Assembly (NCBI GenBank): GCA_024138025.1
Contig: JAMXBD010000110.1
Location: 1,178,001-1,242,000 of the forward strand
Length of the DNA: 64,000 nucleotides
From: Combretum micranthum
Taxonomy: Eukaryota > Streptophyta > Magnoliopsida > Myrtales > Combretaceae
Direction of reading: 5' to 3'
Shown: piece by piece, positions 24,804 to 36,392 of the stretch
How positions within the stretch are numbered: the stretch's first letter is position 1
Layout of the letters: every line of letters starts with the position of its first letter
Notes under the pieces: model-generated
What the model was told of the DNA's origin: nothing
What the model saw: only the letters and a program-made list of their open reading frames with translations
Databases searched by the model: none
Position numbers and translations under genes: made by a program

Positions 24804-26335
24804 GATGGCTTCGAATCTAAGTGTTTCATTTAATGATCCTTTTATCTTGCAAATGGTGAAAATCCTAGACAATTGATCACATGTATAGTTTTTAATGGAA
24901 CAAATGACTTAGGATGGAGTCGTTCCACAAAACTTGCCCTAGGTGCAAAATCAAACTTAGGTTCTATCAATGGATGTTGAACGAAACTTGATTTTGATAA
25001 AAAGGAATTAGAGAAATGGAATGAGTGTGATAATATGATTGGTTGTTGGATCCTAAATATAATAACTAAGGAACTTTTTGAAGGATTCTTATATTCAAGT
25101 TCATCGAAAAATCCATAGGATGGGATTGCTGAAAAAATAACCTAACTAATGGTCCTTTATTGTATCAAATTCAAAACAATTTAGCTAACACTCATCAAGG
25201 AACTCCATCTGTTACTAAATTTTATGATAAGATGAAAAGGCTTTGGGATGAATTAGCAAGTTTGGTTGTTATTCTTGAGAGTAATTGTGATGTACTTAAT
25301 AATTGCAATTGTGATTTACTTGTGCATGTTATTGATAACGAGAATACGACTCATTTGATGCAATTTCTCATGGGACTCAATGAATCATTTGAACACGTTA
25401 TAGTCACATTATGTCTCGAGATCTAATGTTGACCATGAATAAAGCATATTACTTAGTTCATCAAATTGAGAAGCAAAAACAAGTATCTGGCATGTTTGTA
25501 ATTTCTTATGAATCCACTGCATATGCCATACGCTCATAGAAAAAGTCACTTGATAGAAGGGATAGTCAAAAAATGAAATCTAGCTCAAAACCTTCATGCA
25601 CTCATAGTAAACGTATTGGACATCTTATGGATAGTTGTTTGAGTTGATAGGGTATCTATATTGGTATAAAGGAGCGAAGAAGAAAAGGAGTGCAAAATTT
25701 GCGGCCAATGTTGGACTAGATACACCATTAGATGACAGGTCAAGACAAATTAGAAAACACAATTCTATAATTATGGTGATTTTGGTTTTTGGATTTGTTA
25801 AGAAGTAGTGAAAGTACTGAGTCAAATCCTATTGTGAATGAAGTGAATTCTAATCAAGTTGCTGCTGGGTTTGCAGGTCTTATATCTATTGTTGACTCTT
25901 TTGTTAGATCTTCTTTTGTACGTGATCAAGATTTGAATAAATGGATAGTGGATACTGCTGCTTTAGACTATATGACACCATTTCGACAATTTTTGCTTAT
26001 ATACATACCTTGAATAACCTAATTTCTATTAAATTACACAATAGCTCGATTAAGCTAGTACATGAAATTGATACAATACCCCTTAATAAGAACATTGTCT
26101 TATACAATGACCTTTTGGTACTGAAATTTCATCATAATCTTTTTCTCATTAATAAACTTCTTTCTTACTCTAAACTCATTGTTACTTTCATTTTTACTGA
26201 TTGTTTGATACAAGACCCAAACATTAGACTATTGTTGCAACTGCTGATGTACAAAATGGGTTGTATGTATTGCAATTAAAGTCTTCTTTTCATGTTTCTG
26301 TTTCTGATGGTGGTTCTTAAGATTTTTATCACAAT
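24804..26335 (+). pseudogene. Copia gag to pre-integrase fragment, 3'-truncated
   Basis: It starts with ATG (MASNLSVSFNDPF) and continues in broken frames through GTNDLGWSRSTKLALGAK, ELEKWNECDNMIGCWIL and the 88-codon segment 25160-25426 (FYDKMKRLWDELASL, HLMQFLMGLNESF), all typical of plant copia gag. Protease follows as WIVDTAALDYMTP, where DTGAS is usual, so the active-site glycine is changed. The trace runs through PLNKNIVLYN, HHNLFLINKLLSYSK to NGLYVLQLKSS near 26280 and stops before the integrase. No RT, RNase H or 3' LTR follows. Several stops and shifts make it a dead fragment. Confidence 0.85.
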
Positions 26336-26356
26336 AAAAAGTCCTGTACATCATAT

Positions 26357-26600
26357 AGGGTAAATTATACTAAAAAGTTATTACGCTTGGAGGTAAGTTT
26401 AATTAAGACTATAATATCTTAAATGTTTCAAAAGAGGTCACAACGTTTAAAGAAGTGAATCAATTGAGATTTTCGTTGATATGTGTCACACCGTGTTGGA
26501 CTTTTTGAGTTTTGATTAAATATTTTTCATATTGACAAGTGTCAATAAAAACCTTAATTGATCATATTTTGATCATTTTGATATTATATTTTTTAAATAA
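26357..26600. repeat. Partial copy of the Mutator-like MITE
   Basis: It begins GGGTAAATTATAC and contains AAAAGAGGTCACAACGTTTA, TCAATTGAGATTTTCGTTG and TTGATTAAATATTT in the same order as 16447-16640. The opposite inverted repeat is missing, so this is a truncated copy. Confidence 0.65.
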
Positions 26601-26832
26601 ATATTTGTTAAAAAATAGATATCAATGAAATAATGATAATTTTACTTATAAATAGATCAAACAAATATAATATAAATAAAAATTAAACAATCCAAATACA
26701 CCCTAATTTTAATGATAAATCTTTTTTAGTTTCAAGTATATAAAGTTCTCTGATAACTCGGCTCTTGTCGTGTGAACTGTCTGATGAGGAAATGCAGATA
26801 GAGAACTTTTGAAAGAAGAATTGGAATGATAT

Positions 26833-27064
26833 GGGTCTGTTTGGATTGTCTGTTTTTCATCTGTATCTGTATCTTTTTTAAAATAATTCTTGATAAATAT
26901 ATCCGATTTGTATCTAAATTTTATCTATATTTATTCTATTTGATCTTTTAATGAGAACTGTCAACTTTTTTTTATCTATATCTATTTTTTGATAAATAAT
27001 TTGTTAGAAAAAAGTTTAAAAAAGTATCTGTATCTGCCCGAAAAAAGCCAAAACAAACAGACCC
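26833..27064. mobile_element. MITE, family with GGGTCTGTTTGG ends, copy 1
   Basis: A 232-bp unit with imperfect terminal inverted repeats: left GGGTCTGTTTGGATTGTCTG, right (reverse complement) GGGTCTGTTTGTTTTGGC. The interior holds CATCTGTATCTGTATCT and its counterpart AGTATCTGTATCTGCC. It is highly similar over its full length to 29949-30178, and related to 46082-46249 inside an OEP24 intron. There is no coding capacity. A clear target duplication was not found for this copy. Confidence 0.75.
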
Positions 27065-27803
27065 ATTGGGTCTTTGAAGCTTTTGAGAGAATCTTTTCAG
27101 ACATTAATTTAACTTTGTTTTCGAGAAATCAATCGACAATGGCGCGCCAAAGATTGTCTCGTACTTTCATCTTAGCGTAATATCTACAATCACGTCATAT
27201 CCGCTTGAAAAGACGTACGATTGACTTTTTCAGTTCCTTGCTTGCTCTACATTATTATTATATTAACACGACCAATCAGTGGTAAAAACTGGTTGGCTTT
27301 TTGGACAAATTTATTTTACCCACGTGTCGAACCGGACAAATTCAAGATCCAAAACTAGCTGGCTTTTGAAATCCTAACCGATGTTAGGTTTCTATAAAGA
27401 ATTTCTTAGTACGTTAATTACCGATTCAATTCTTGTTTTTTTTTCTATTCAAGACCGATCATATATTTTATAAAAAGAATACAAAAAATATAAAAAGATT
27501 TCTCTTGTAATTACTAATTACTAATTATACTCATCTATTATTATTTTTCATATAAAATTTTTCAAAACTAATCACAAGTCATTGGTAAGTATTACCAACA
27601 ATAGGCGTCTTTTACTATTAACGAGCCATATTAACCATAATGAGCAGAGCTTTAGAAATGGATTTTGGTCGGCAAGTATAACAAGATGGGTTACAACCAA
27701 CCTTTTTAACCTATTGAAAACAAATCAATTTTATTTGGCTCGTTTAACCCATAGATTAAAATGGATTGGGCTGTGAGTTAAGTGAGATGGCTCGCTAACT
27801 TAC
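27065..27803. other. Gene-free stretch between MITE and solo LTR
   Basis: No gene was recognised. It contains a stretch (27635-27800) rich in TTTAACC/GGGTTA words which resembles 30184-30330, probably an old repeat, and it borders the left CTTAC of the solo LTR. Confidence 0.55.
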
Positions 27804-29609
27804 TGTAAGATACAAATAAATAATCTATAATGAATGGCTGAATCGTAATAAAGTGTTGTTCATAAAGGTATTTTTGTCCTTGAACAGATAGATTTGGACC
27901 CGAAGAAGTCGTACGCGATGAGATAGATGAAAATAGCCTAAGTTGGCATTAAGGCCGCCAACCTAGGAGCAAAGGTCCTCGGCCTTTGTTGGAAAGAAGC
28001 CGGCGTCGAAGAAGCTTGTGGTGGCTTGAAGCAGCGAAGTAGGCCGGACTTATGGCTGCTGGCGTAGTAGTGTAGGTCGCTGCCCTAAACGTTGACCATC
28101 TGCGCCATACTTCCTAGGCTATGTTTGCGTTTTTCCTAAGCTGGCTTCCTCTACAAATAGACCTTAAGACCTATGAGTTTCCCACATTTCTTCCTTAGCC
28201 AAACTTAAGGTATGTGGGTCTAAACTTGGTCTTTTCAATTCTTTTCTTTAGCTAAATTAGTCTAATCCTAGTTTTATATACGTTTGAAGGAGATTCAAGA
28301 TCTAAGAGTGAAACCCTAAATCAGATTTGGAGGATTTTGGTTTCAAATCAAAGTAAAGGTAAGATTTTTATCCTAGTCTTGTGATTTCTAAGATTAATAG
28401 ATTATCGAAACGTGATTATAGCAATAGTATATTATTTATGATAGGAGAATCGATTGAACGAGTTAGGGTTTCTATTGCGAACAAGATCTGCGGGATCTAA
28501 GTAAGTATGAATCCGTTCTTCATCTGTGGATTTAAAGTTATGAACTTTCATAGTTGTTTTGCTCATAGAGGATCGTAATTATATGTGTGTGTGTGTTGTG
28601 TGGAGGGAATTTTTGGAGATTTGTTAAGAACTTTGGAGAATTTGTGAAAAGGGTTTCTGTGAAGTGCAAACGAGATAACAGGTGTGTTGATCTTTGATTA
28701 GATTTATGGAATTAGGGTTAGGGTTTGAAAATATTTATTACAATTAAAATTGATTGCGACATATATTGTTAAACAAGAGTATTACGAGATTAGGGTTCCT
28801 TTTCAATTAAAAGTTTTTGTTGGATAGATTGGGATTAAAAGCAAATTCAGGTATGACCTTATCATGCTTGTTTGTTTGTGCTTGTAGGACTAGTTGATAA
28901 ATCTAAATAATTTATATTCAATTTCAATTGAATCGAATGTTGGTTGTGCGTGGCTTCGGTTAGTATAGAACTCATGGTAGAGAGAAACGATGGTAGAGGG
29001 TGATACTAACACCGGCAACCTAATGATCCTTATGTGTCGTTGTCATAAGCGGAGTTGCACTTGGAGACGATTCCGGTAGATTAAGAGTTGTTATCAGCTT
29101 AATTGTGGAACACATCTATATATGTATATACTATTATAATATAGTTTTCATCGGGGTCATGAGTTACTCCGGGTTTAGGATTAGTGGTCAATAGTCATAA
29201 ACTGTGTTATTTGCAGGCTAATGAAAAGATAATTAATTTGTGCTTGTTGCATTAGAATATAAGTTGATGATGGGGAGAGCGATAGCAATTATGACCATCC
29301 TGCTAACAATTAAAATTAGTTATATGTAATTTGAGAGAAGAAACATATTATGAGTTAGTTAGTTTTCTTTTGGAGACCTTTATATGTAACGATTTCTTTA
29401 TTATGTTTTAGATTTGATATTTTAGTTATGCTGATTTATGAGATGAGGACATTTAATTTGATATGAACAATCTTAAAAGTTACCCTATATGTGAGTATTT
29501 GGTGATATTGAAAATACATGTTTGTGGTTTTAGAAAAATATAGCCTTAGCGTATCTATTCTAGTAAGGACACGTGGTGGACTGATAACGCATTAGGTTAG
29601 GGGGTTACA
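27804..29609 (+). mobile_element. Solo LTR, 1806 bp, target duplication CTTAC
   Basis: It begins TGTAAGATAC and ends GGGGGTTACA. CTTAC lies at 27799-27803 and again at 29610-29614. It has no internal coding region. Motifs such as GGTATTTTTGTCCTTGAACAG near the start, the CpG-rich block 27950-28100 and the GGGGTCATGAGTTACTCCGG block near 29150 are of the kind found in plant Tekay-type gypsy LTRs. The sequence is not alignable by eye to the solo LTR at 18397-21922, so it is a different family, yet it has the same target duplication. Confidence 0.78.
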
Positions 29610-29948
29610 CTTACTTTATAGAAAAATAAAAATCATGTAAAAGATAATTATTAATATAATGTTGCATTATTCTTAGGATTTTTATATTAGAGCTTAAACT
29701 TATATGTTAATAATAATAGAGAATGATAAATTGATGCATATCATAACATTTTTCTAAGTATATGATATTATTTTAAATGAAATATGATATCTAATAAATT
29801 ATTTTAAAAAGAAATTATTATATATAAGTAATTAAAATAATAAAATTAATTATTAAGATATGATAAACTCTATAAAACTTAATTTTTTATTATATACATT
29901 GCTCAATTAGTATATTGGGGTTTTTTTTTTTTTTTGCCAATAGTATAT

Positions 29949-30178
29949 GGGTCTATTTGGATTGTCTGTATTTCATCTGTATCTGTATCTTTTTTAAAAT
30001 GATATGTGTAAATATATCCGATTTGCATCTAAATTTTATCTATTTTTGTTCTATTTGATCTTTTGATGAGAACTGTCAACTTTTTTTTATCTATATCTAT
30101 TTCTTAATAAATAATTTGTTAGCAAAAAATTTGAAAAATTGTCTGTATTTGCCGAAAAAAGCCAATCCAAACAGATTC
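29949..30178. mobile_element. MITE, family with GGGTCTGTTTGG ends, copy 2
   Basis: A 230-bp near-full-length match to 26833-27064, with ends GGGTCTATTTGGATTGTCTG and (reverse complement) GAATCTGTTTGGATTGGC. TATAT flanks both sides (29944-29948 and 30179-30183), possibly the target duplication, though low complexity weakens this. It lies about 540 bp upstream of the OVATE family gene start. Confidence 0.78.
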
Positions 30179-30633
30179 TATATGGGTTAAACAAGTCAAT
30201 TTGACCGTTTAACTCAAAAAAAGATGTACAAGTAGATTAAATGAGTGAGGAAATGAGTTAGCTCATTTAACCCACATGCTAAAGTGAGCTAAGCTACGAT
30301 TAAGACACTTTGCTCGCTTAAAGGTTGGACCTGATCGTCCCATTTTACCTACCTGCACACTTCTAGTTATATTAATTTTGGATAACATAAATTGAAATAA
30401 TTTATATAACATTATATATTGTTAGTATAATAACATCTAATAGCAGAATGTAAATGTTTTCTTAAATATCTATTATTATTATTATTTTCCAAAATCAATA
30501 GTATCCTCTTCTATCATCACTTGGACTAGGTCAATATTTCATATTTCCAACCGTGTGGCCCTTTATATTAACGCTAAATCGTTGTCATTTTGCTCAGTTT
30601 TTAAAGTAGGCCGGCCTATACAAAACCTTCCTC

Positions 30634-30640
30634 TATATAA
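30634..30640 (+). promoter_or_regulatory. TATA box of the OVATE family gene
   Basis: TATATAA lies 81-87 bases before the proposed start ATG at 30721. This would give a 5' leader of roughly 50-60 bases, normal for a plant gene. Confidence 0.55.
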
Positions 30641-30720
30641 ATCATTAAAAGCCTTACATTCCCTTGGACATTTAGTTAATTCGACGACTCTAGTAATATT
30701 TGTCGTACTTTTCACATTCT

Positions 30721-31644
30721 ATGTTTCCCATGTTGATGGAGGAAAAGGGTTTGAAGCTGAAGCTGATGCTGAAGCACAAACTTTCATCCTTACAAATGTG
30801 TCGTCCTAGGAACCCTTCAAATTATCCACACAATCCTATAAAGTACTCTATCTCTCCTCTTAACTCCAAAACTTTTGATATTAGTTACCCTAGTTTTAGC
30901 CTCCCTAGCCCGCCTCCAACAACCCCGGCGGAAACCTCATCGTTAAATCGCCCCCACTTGCCAAAACATCCTAAACCTCGGATTTCGCGTAAATCCAAGA
31001 AATTTTCGGAGTACACTTGGACCAATAAGGATGGAAGATGGCAGACGGACCAGTCCAGCTATCCCCCTACTAGAACCTGTTTCAAATCGAGTTTAGGTAA
31101 TAGTAATAATAGAGAAATCTTGTCAAGCGATAGTGGATGGACAAGTAGCGACTCCGGTGATGATGGATTGTTTACCGAGAGAGACACTGATACGCTGCTT
31201 TCTACGACGATGAGCTTCTCAAATGATGCATTTTCCGAGGTTGGTTCGAGTCAAAAGTTGGAAAATAAAAACAAAAGCATAGCAAATGCGAGAAACACGA
31301 GAAGTTATCCAAATAAATCGATATTGTGTCGTGATAAAGAGACTATGGTAAGCTCACCCTCGGTGATGAGAAGGATATTGCCGCCGTCTACGGCTGAGGG
31401 CAAGGCGGCGAGGAGCGTGGCGGTAGTGAAAAAATCGGAGAATCCGTTGGAGGATTTCAAGACATCGATGATGGAAATGGTTTTGGAGAATCAAATGTTT
31501 GAAGCAAAAGAGCTGGAGGAGCTTTTGCAGTGTTTTTTATCATTAAACAAAAGGGAATATCATGGGGTTATAGTAGAAGCATTTGCCGAGTTATGGCAGA
31601 CCTTGTTTTCTGAATTTTCACCTGTGAACCGGAGAGTGTCGTAA
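30721..31644 (+). CDS. OFP: OVATE family protein (plant-specific transcriptional repressor)
   Basis: A single-exon frame of 307 residues from ATG 30721; in-frame ATGs at 30730 and 30736 are alternative starts. The C-terminal part, about residues 240-297 (NPLEDFKTSMMEMV, AKELEELLQCFLSLN, YHGVIVEAFAELW), is a clear OVATE domain. Residues 82-94 are basic (KHPKPRISRKSKK), a likely nuclear signal. The middle is serine-rich and probably disordered, as usual in the family. OVATE proteins bind TALE homeodomain factors and repress growth genes, for example in fruit shape and cell elongation; that role is known for the family, not shown here. Intronless structure is typical. Which paralogue it is cannot be told. 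It stands alone between a MITE and a hAT element. A T-run follows the stop. Confidence 0.93.
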   Translation: MFPMLMEEKGLKLKLMLKHKLSSLQMCRPRNPSNYPHNPIKYSISPLNSKTFDISYPSFSLPSPPPTTPAETSSLNRPHLPKHPKPRISRKSKKFSEYTWTNKDGRWQTDQSSYPPTRTCFKSSLGNSNNREILSSDSGWTSSDSGDDGLFTERDTDTLLSTTMSFSNDAFSEVGSSQKLENKNKSIANARNTRSYPNKSILCRDKETMVSSPSVMRRILPPSTAEGKAARSVAVVKKSENPLEDFKTSMMEMVLENQMFEAKELEELLQCFLSLNKREYHGVIVEAFAELWQTLFSEFSPVNRRVS

Positions 31645-31865
31645 CCTTTTTTTTTTTTTTTTTTTAATATGTTTCATACAGTGTTTGAATTTTTCTTTTT
31701 CCTTGTGAATTTTTTTTACAGATTTTCCTTTGATTTTTTTTTTTTAAACGTTGGCTTGAAAGGCAATTTTCTTTTTCATTTTTGTTTTATCAAATGAGAA
31801 TCAATATACATACAAGAAAAAACCATATATAATATTATAGAATTAGCTAACTATGGACTCGTGTG

Positions 31866-33271
31866 TAGGGATGTAACCGGGTTGATCATTGTCAGGTTTC
31901 TGACTCATCCGATCTGGTAGAAACCATATAGGGTTTTAAAGTCGATTTTGGATTTAACATAAAAAGGGTTATAGGTTTGGGTTCGGATACTATTTAAAAC
32001 CCAACAAATACTTGACCTGTATACTCGACCTATTAGTCATGTCACAAAAACAAAACATTTGTATATTCATAATTGTATTATAAATGCAAACTTAAATAGA
32101 CTAAAAATTAAAAAAGGAAACCCAATACTCTTCTCTATCTCTATGCCGCATCTCCATTTCCCTATTCTCTAGCACCTGTCCGTCTCTTTTCTTTCATCCA
32201 TACTCTCTCACTCTCTCTCATCTTGCGTCGTGTCCAATCTCCCTTCTGACATCGTGTCCAGCCTTCCTCCTCCTTTAAGTTCGCTCCAATCTACACTCCG
32301 CTCAGTCCACCTCCAGACTTCGCTGTTGCATATAGCTCATCGTAGTCATTTAGCTATCGTTGTCATCCAGCCATCATCGTCATCTAACCTCTTCTTCCTC
32401 TTCAAGCCTCGAAGTCGCTCCTCCTCTTCAGCCATCGTTGTCGTGCAATAGTCATCGTCGAGCCCATTGTCATCGTGCAGCAATCATCGTCGTGCAATCC
32501 GTAGTTGTCATTCATCAGCAGTCATCATCGTCGAGCCCATCGTCATGGAGCAGCTCTAGTAGTCATCGTCATCCAATAGTCTCAAAATCGATCCTCCTTC
32601 CTTTACCTAGTAGGTAAATGCTCTCTCTCTTTCTAGTATATTTCATTACTTCTTGTGCTTTCCAAGGTTGGATTTCGATTTCTAATCTTCCAATCTTTTC
32701 ATTTCCCATAATTTGACTTTTTAAGTCTTATTCGTTTATTATACATTTTCCTTTGTTTCATGTTTACTGCAGTATTTGTTTCCTTTGTTTTATTAAATCG
32801 TCTTTTTGTTAAATAAGATGACAACAATACCTCTGATGGAATTTTTATTAGAAATAACAAGCCATGAGAAGTGTCAAGGCAGGAACATGTCTTATGTTGT
32901 CGTTACTAATTGTAATTTATGACAAATAAATCTAACTATATGATGTTTTTAGTCTTGGCATATTTTAAATAGGCACTCACTGTGTTTATCAAAAGATAAT
33001 ACTTGTGACCATATGACCTATTTAATAAGCTGCTTTCATCTTATTTCTGCTAGTATGCTTGTATGAGTGCATCAGCAATGGGTAGTCGAGTGAGTGATTG
33101 GGTTGATATTAGCGATAACTGGGGGTGTCGGTTTTAGGGTAAAACCGTAGGGTGGGTTTGGATATAGAAAAAAAACCCTACAGGATTATAGAGTCGGGTT
33201 TGGTATGTCCTAATATAGCAGGTTTAGGTTCAGGTTTATATGACCCCCAATCCGATCCGATTGCATCCCTA
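31866..33271. mobile_element. Non-autonomous hAT element, 1406 bp, with 8-bp target duplication
   Basis: The ends are inverted: TAGGGATGTAACCGG at the left and, reverse complemented, TAGGGATGCAATCGG at the right. Flanks are CTCGTGTG (31858-31865) and CTCATGTG (33272-33279), an 8-bp duplication with one transition. An 8-bp duplication and TAGGGATG ends fit the hAT superfamily. Subterminal zones are rich in GGGTTT/AACCC. The interior has a CT-rich leader (32130-32220), a CATCGTCGT-rich stretch (32340-32600), a GT donor-like site at about 32614 and TTTACTGCAG at 32763-32772, resembling the 5' exon and intron of a gene. No transposase domain is present. The short frames 32230-32617 encode only Ser/His/Val-rich low complexity. 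Confidence 0.78.
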
Positions 33272-36076
33272 CTCATGTGAAAAAATATATATGTAACCAA
33301 TTAAGTAATATTTGTCTTGATGAATAAGGAAAAAATATTAAAGATAATGATAATATTATAAAAAAAATTGCAAATAACCATTCTAAGCTTTAAAATTAAT
33401 ATAATATATATATGTTCTAAAACATTCAAATGTTACGAGCTATCCCTCAACATAAATTGGCAAGAACCTTAAAAAATTTCAAATAACCCCCTCAACTTTG
33501 GCATGCTCAACATTCCTTAGATTAATCTAAGTGTACTTTAATTGCTACATTTAAAAGTTTAGATGATATATTCACCCAAGTCAAAGGTTTTTTTTTTTTT
33601 TTTTTTTTCTAGTTAGATGAATTTCATTACATATGAAAACATTACATCAATCGAATTCTTGGATACAAAAGAATCCATAGGCGAAGGATTGAGGGTGCTA
33701 AAACCCGGTAAGATAAACAGACACATCTAGGAATAACAATAGAAAAGAAATAAAAAATAACAAATATATAAATTTGAAATTAAAATTAAACCACTTATTT
33801 AAGAAGTTGTTAGCAATCCAAATTCCAGATTGCCACAACTGCTTCATATTTACCAAATCCAAAAAATAAAACATATCCAAAAATTTTTACTTAATGAAAA
33901 AGATAAGAATCTATGAATATTGAAAATTTAAAACTAATTAAAATGGATCTGCGATTTTTAAGGTGGTAAAATATGGATAAAGGATTGAGTATGAGAGGTA
34001 GCTAAGGGATACGTGGGTGCCCTCACAAGCTAAGGTTTGGAGAGAGGTTTTTTTAACCTTATCTGCAATTTCCCCTATTATAAAATATGTTTCATATCTT
34101 AAAAAGAAAATGAAAAAAAATAAACTATTATAATTATTCATAGGAAACTTTTAGAGTATTAACCCATGGTTTCTTACGTATTGATCTAATCTTCCATAAT
34201 TTCAATGTTGAAATTAAGGTTACAAATAAGCTAAGCACTAGAGTTTTGCTCATTTAAGTGCATTATAAATGAGTTGAAGCTAAAGTAACACTTATTGATC
34301 CAAACGAGTTTAACTTGAGTTTCAATATAAGCTCGCGAGTAAGCTTGCGAACGAGTACTATAAATAGACTTATTTAAATTCGTGAACAGACACTATAAAA
34401 AGCTCATTAATCTAAACAAAAACTAAATTTTAAATAGTAAAAACCACATGTACATAACTCAATATCTATTCATTATTACATCTAGTTATCTATTATTTTG
34501 CATATTTAGTTACTTAGATTTTACATTATCTTTAAAACTCTTGAGCTATTTGAGTTGATCTCGATAATTTTTAAAAAAGTCTACTCAAGCCTTTAAAAAC
34601 TTAGCTCATTTGCAACTCAATAAGAGGAAAAGCCATTTAATATATTGAATCAAAAAATAATATATATAAACCACTAGAAGTTATTAACTTATAGAAAAAA
34701 GGGTATAGGTCCTTTTTGATTGTGACATACATTGCTAGAGGGGTAATAAAGATGAGGGGGGAGAGAGAGAAATCTCAAGACGTAAGGTCTTAATAAATCA
34801 AACTTAAATTATTTTTAAGAGTTTGGGTTAAATTAGAAATTTACAAAAATGTTTATTCCAACTTCTATACAGTAATGATACTATTCAATAAATCGTTTAA
34901 CTATTAAAAAAGATAGAGTAAGTGATATATCAACTATTTTAATAGTGTAATCACGGTTGGATATAAATGTGAACCATTAAATAACCGATAATATTGGTCC
35001 TATTAAAAAAATGACTGAAACATAAAAGTTTCCTATAGTTTAGATAGTCAAGCTTAAGTCATATTAGAGTTGCATAAGAATTAGAAATCTCATATAATGT
35101 CCTTTTTTAATTTCCTGTTATAAATAGATTGTTTAAAGTTTTACAATTTTTTTTCCCTTGATACAATCCAAGATTTTTACTTTTACTTGTTCTTGCCTAA
35201 TGTCTTTTGTATATCTGTATATATTATAATTAAACTAATAAAGAATATTTGTATCGACTTTAAACTATAGACTTTTTAATCCCAATAACCTTAGGTCACT
35301 TACAGATTTGAAAAAACAGTTACTCGTCTTGAGGCATGCAGCGGGTTTAGCATCCCGTCATGTGCTTTAATTGATGGATGAAGCAAGTTTCAAAATTTGT
35401 TGGGGTTGAGATAAATAATTGTGACATGCTGATATGCTGAGAGATGTTTGCCCGTTTTATCCGAGGATGGCTGTTTCAAAATTAAAATGCTTAGCTTAAG
35501 ATATGGGACAACTTCAAAAACTATTGGCTTACCTAGGAACAATTCATGTTAATGTGATGGATTTTAATTTGTTCTACAGACATCTATCATACCATTGGAT
35601 GCATAAGTTTCTAACACTGAGCCAAGTGAAAGCTAAAGGAGGATGATTGATTATTCAGAAGATTGTTAGGGATAGTTGTTTAAATTGTAGAGCCAGGCTA
35701 CTGTTTCTAAACTTGGTTGGTCATGGAAGAATCGTAATTGCCAAAACTTATTATTTTAGAGAGTTATGGCATATCATAGTTCAAGCTTACAATTTGTCAT
35801 CTATAATTTAATGTTCATATCATGAAATTTTTAACAATTTGTCATTCTTTCTTTGTGCTTTAATAAAGTTTGGTGCATTATTTGCATATATTTACCGGAA
35901 CACCATACAAAGATGATTATTTTAGAATGCTTGACGCTAAATTATGGAATGTAAACTTTAAACAACAATATGACCCCAAAAAAAAAAAAAAATCCTTAAA
36001 ACTTTGGATTTATTCCTTTTACAATATGTCATCAAATGTAAAACATAATTTTATTATAAAACAATGTAAAGCATGA
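33272..36076. other. Gene-free stretch
   Basis: No gene was recognised. It includes a run of T at about 33589-33608, AT-rich intergenic sequence and a dispersed-repeat copy (34920-35045). The zone 33365-33500, with TTGCAAATAACC and AAATAACCCCCTC, looks like the ends of another small repeat. Confidence 0.6.
34920..35045 (+). repeat. Dispersed repeat, copy 2
   Basis: Contains ACTATTTTAATAGTG, ATCACGGTTGGATATAAATG, GAACCATTAAATAACCG and, 60 bases on, GAAACATAAAAGTTTCC. It matches the reverse complement of 10800-10920 and more loosely 41920-42005. Confidence 0.65.
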
Positions 36077-36340
36077 GTTTGATAAGCCCCTTTCAAAATC
36101 GCGCTCTCTTTCCCGAAACCAGGCTATTCCATTTAAACAATAAGGGATCGGATCATTTGCCAATCCTTCTAAACACTTGGCCGGAGAATCGTGGCAGGCC
36201 TAGATAATCTCGCTCGTTTCGTTTTCAACCTATGTGGTTGGATCATCCATCTTTTCTAAATTTTGTTTGCCAAAATTGGACCACTCCCGAGTGTCACTAT
36301 CCGGAATTCTTACCCTTCTTTACTCAAGCACTCAGGAAAT

Positions 36341-36392
36341 GGAACAAAGAGGTCTTCGGGATCATTGGAACAAAGAGGTCTTCGGGATCATT
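36341..36392 (+). repeat. 26-bp tandem duplication inside the LINE
   Basis: GGAACAAAGAGGTCTTCGGG begins at 36341 and again at 36367. The 26-base period is not a multiple of three and shifts the ORF2 frame; the encoded WNKEVFGII appears once in each of two frames. Confidence 0.95.

Noticed and set aside
30555..30809. 84-codon frame overlapping the start of the OVATE gene
   Set aside because: It covers the TATA box and leader in a different frame, while the OVATE frame carries the conserved domain.
32230..32617. Overlapping open frames of 73 and 85 codons rich in Ser, His and Val
   Set aside because: They come from CATCGTCGT-type low complexity inside the hAT element, occur in several frames and match no family.
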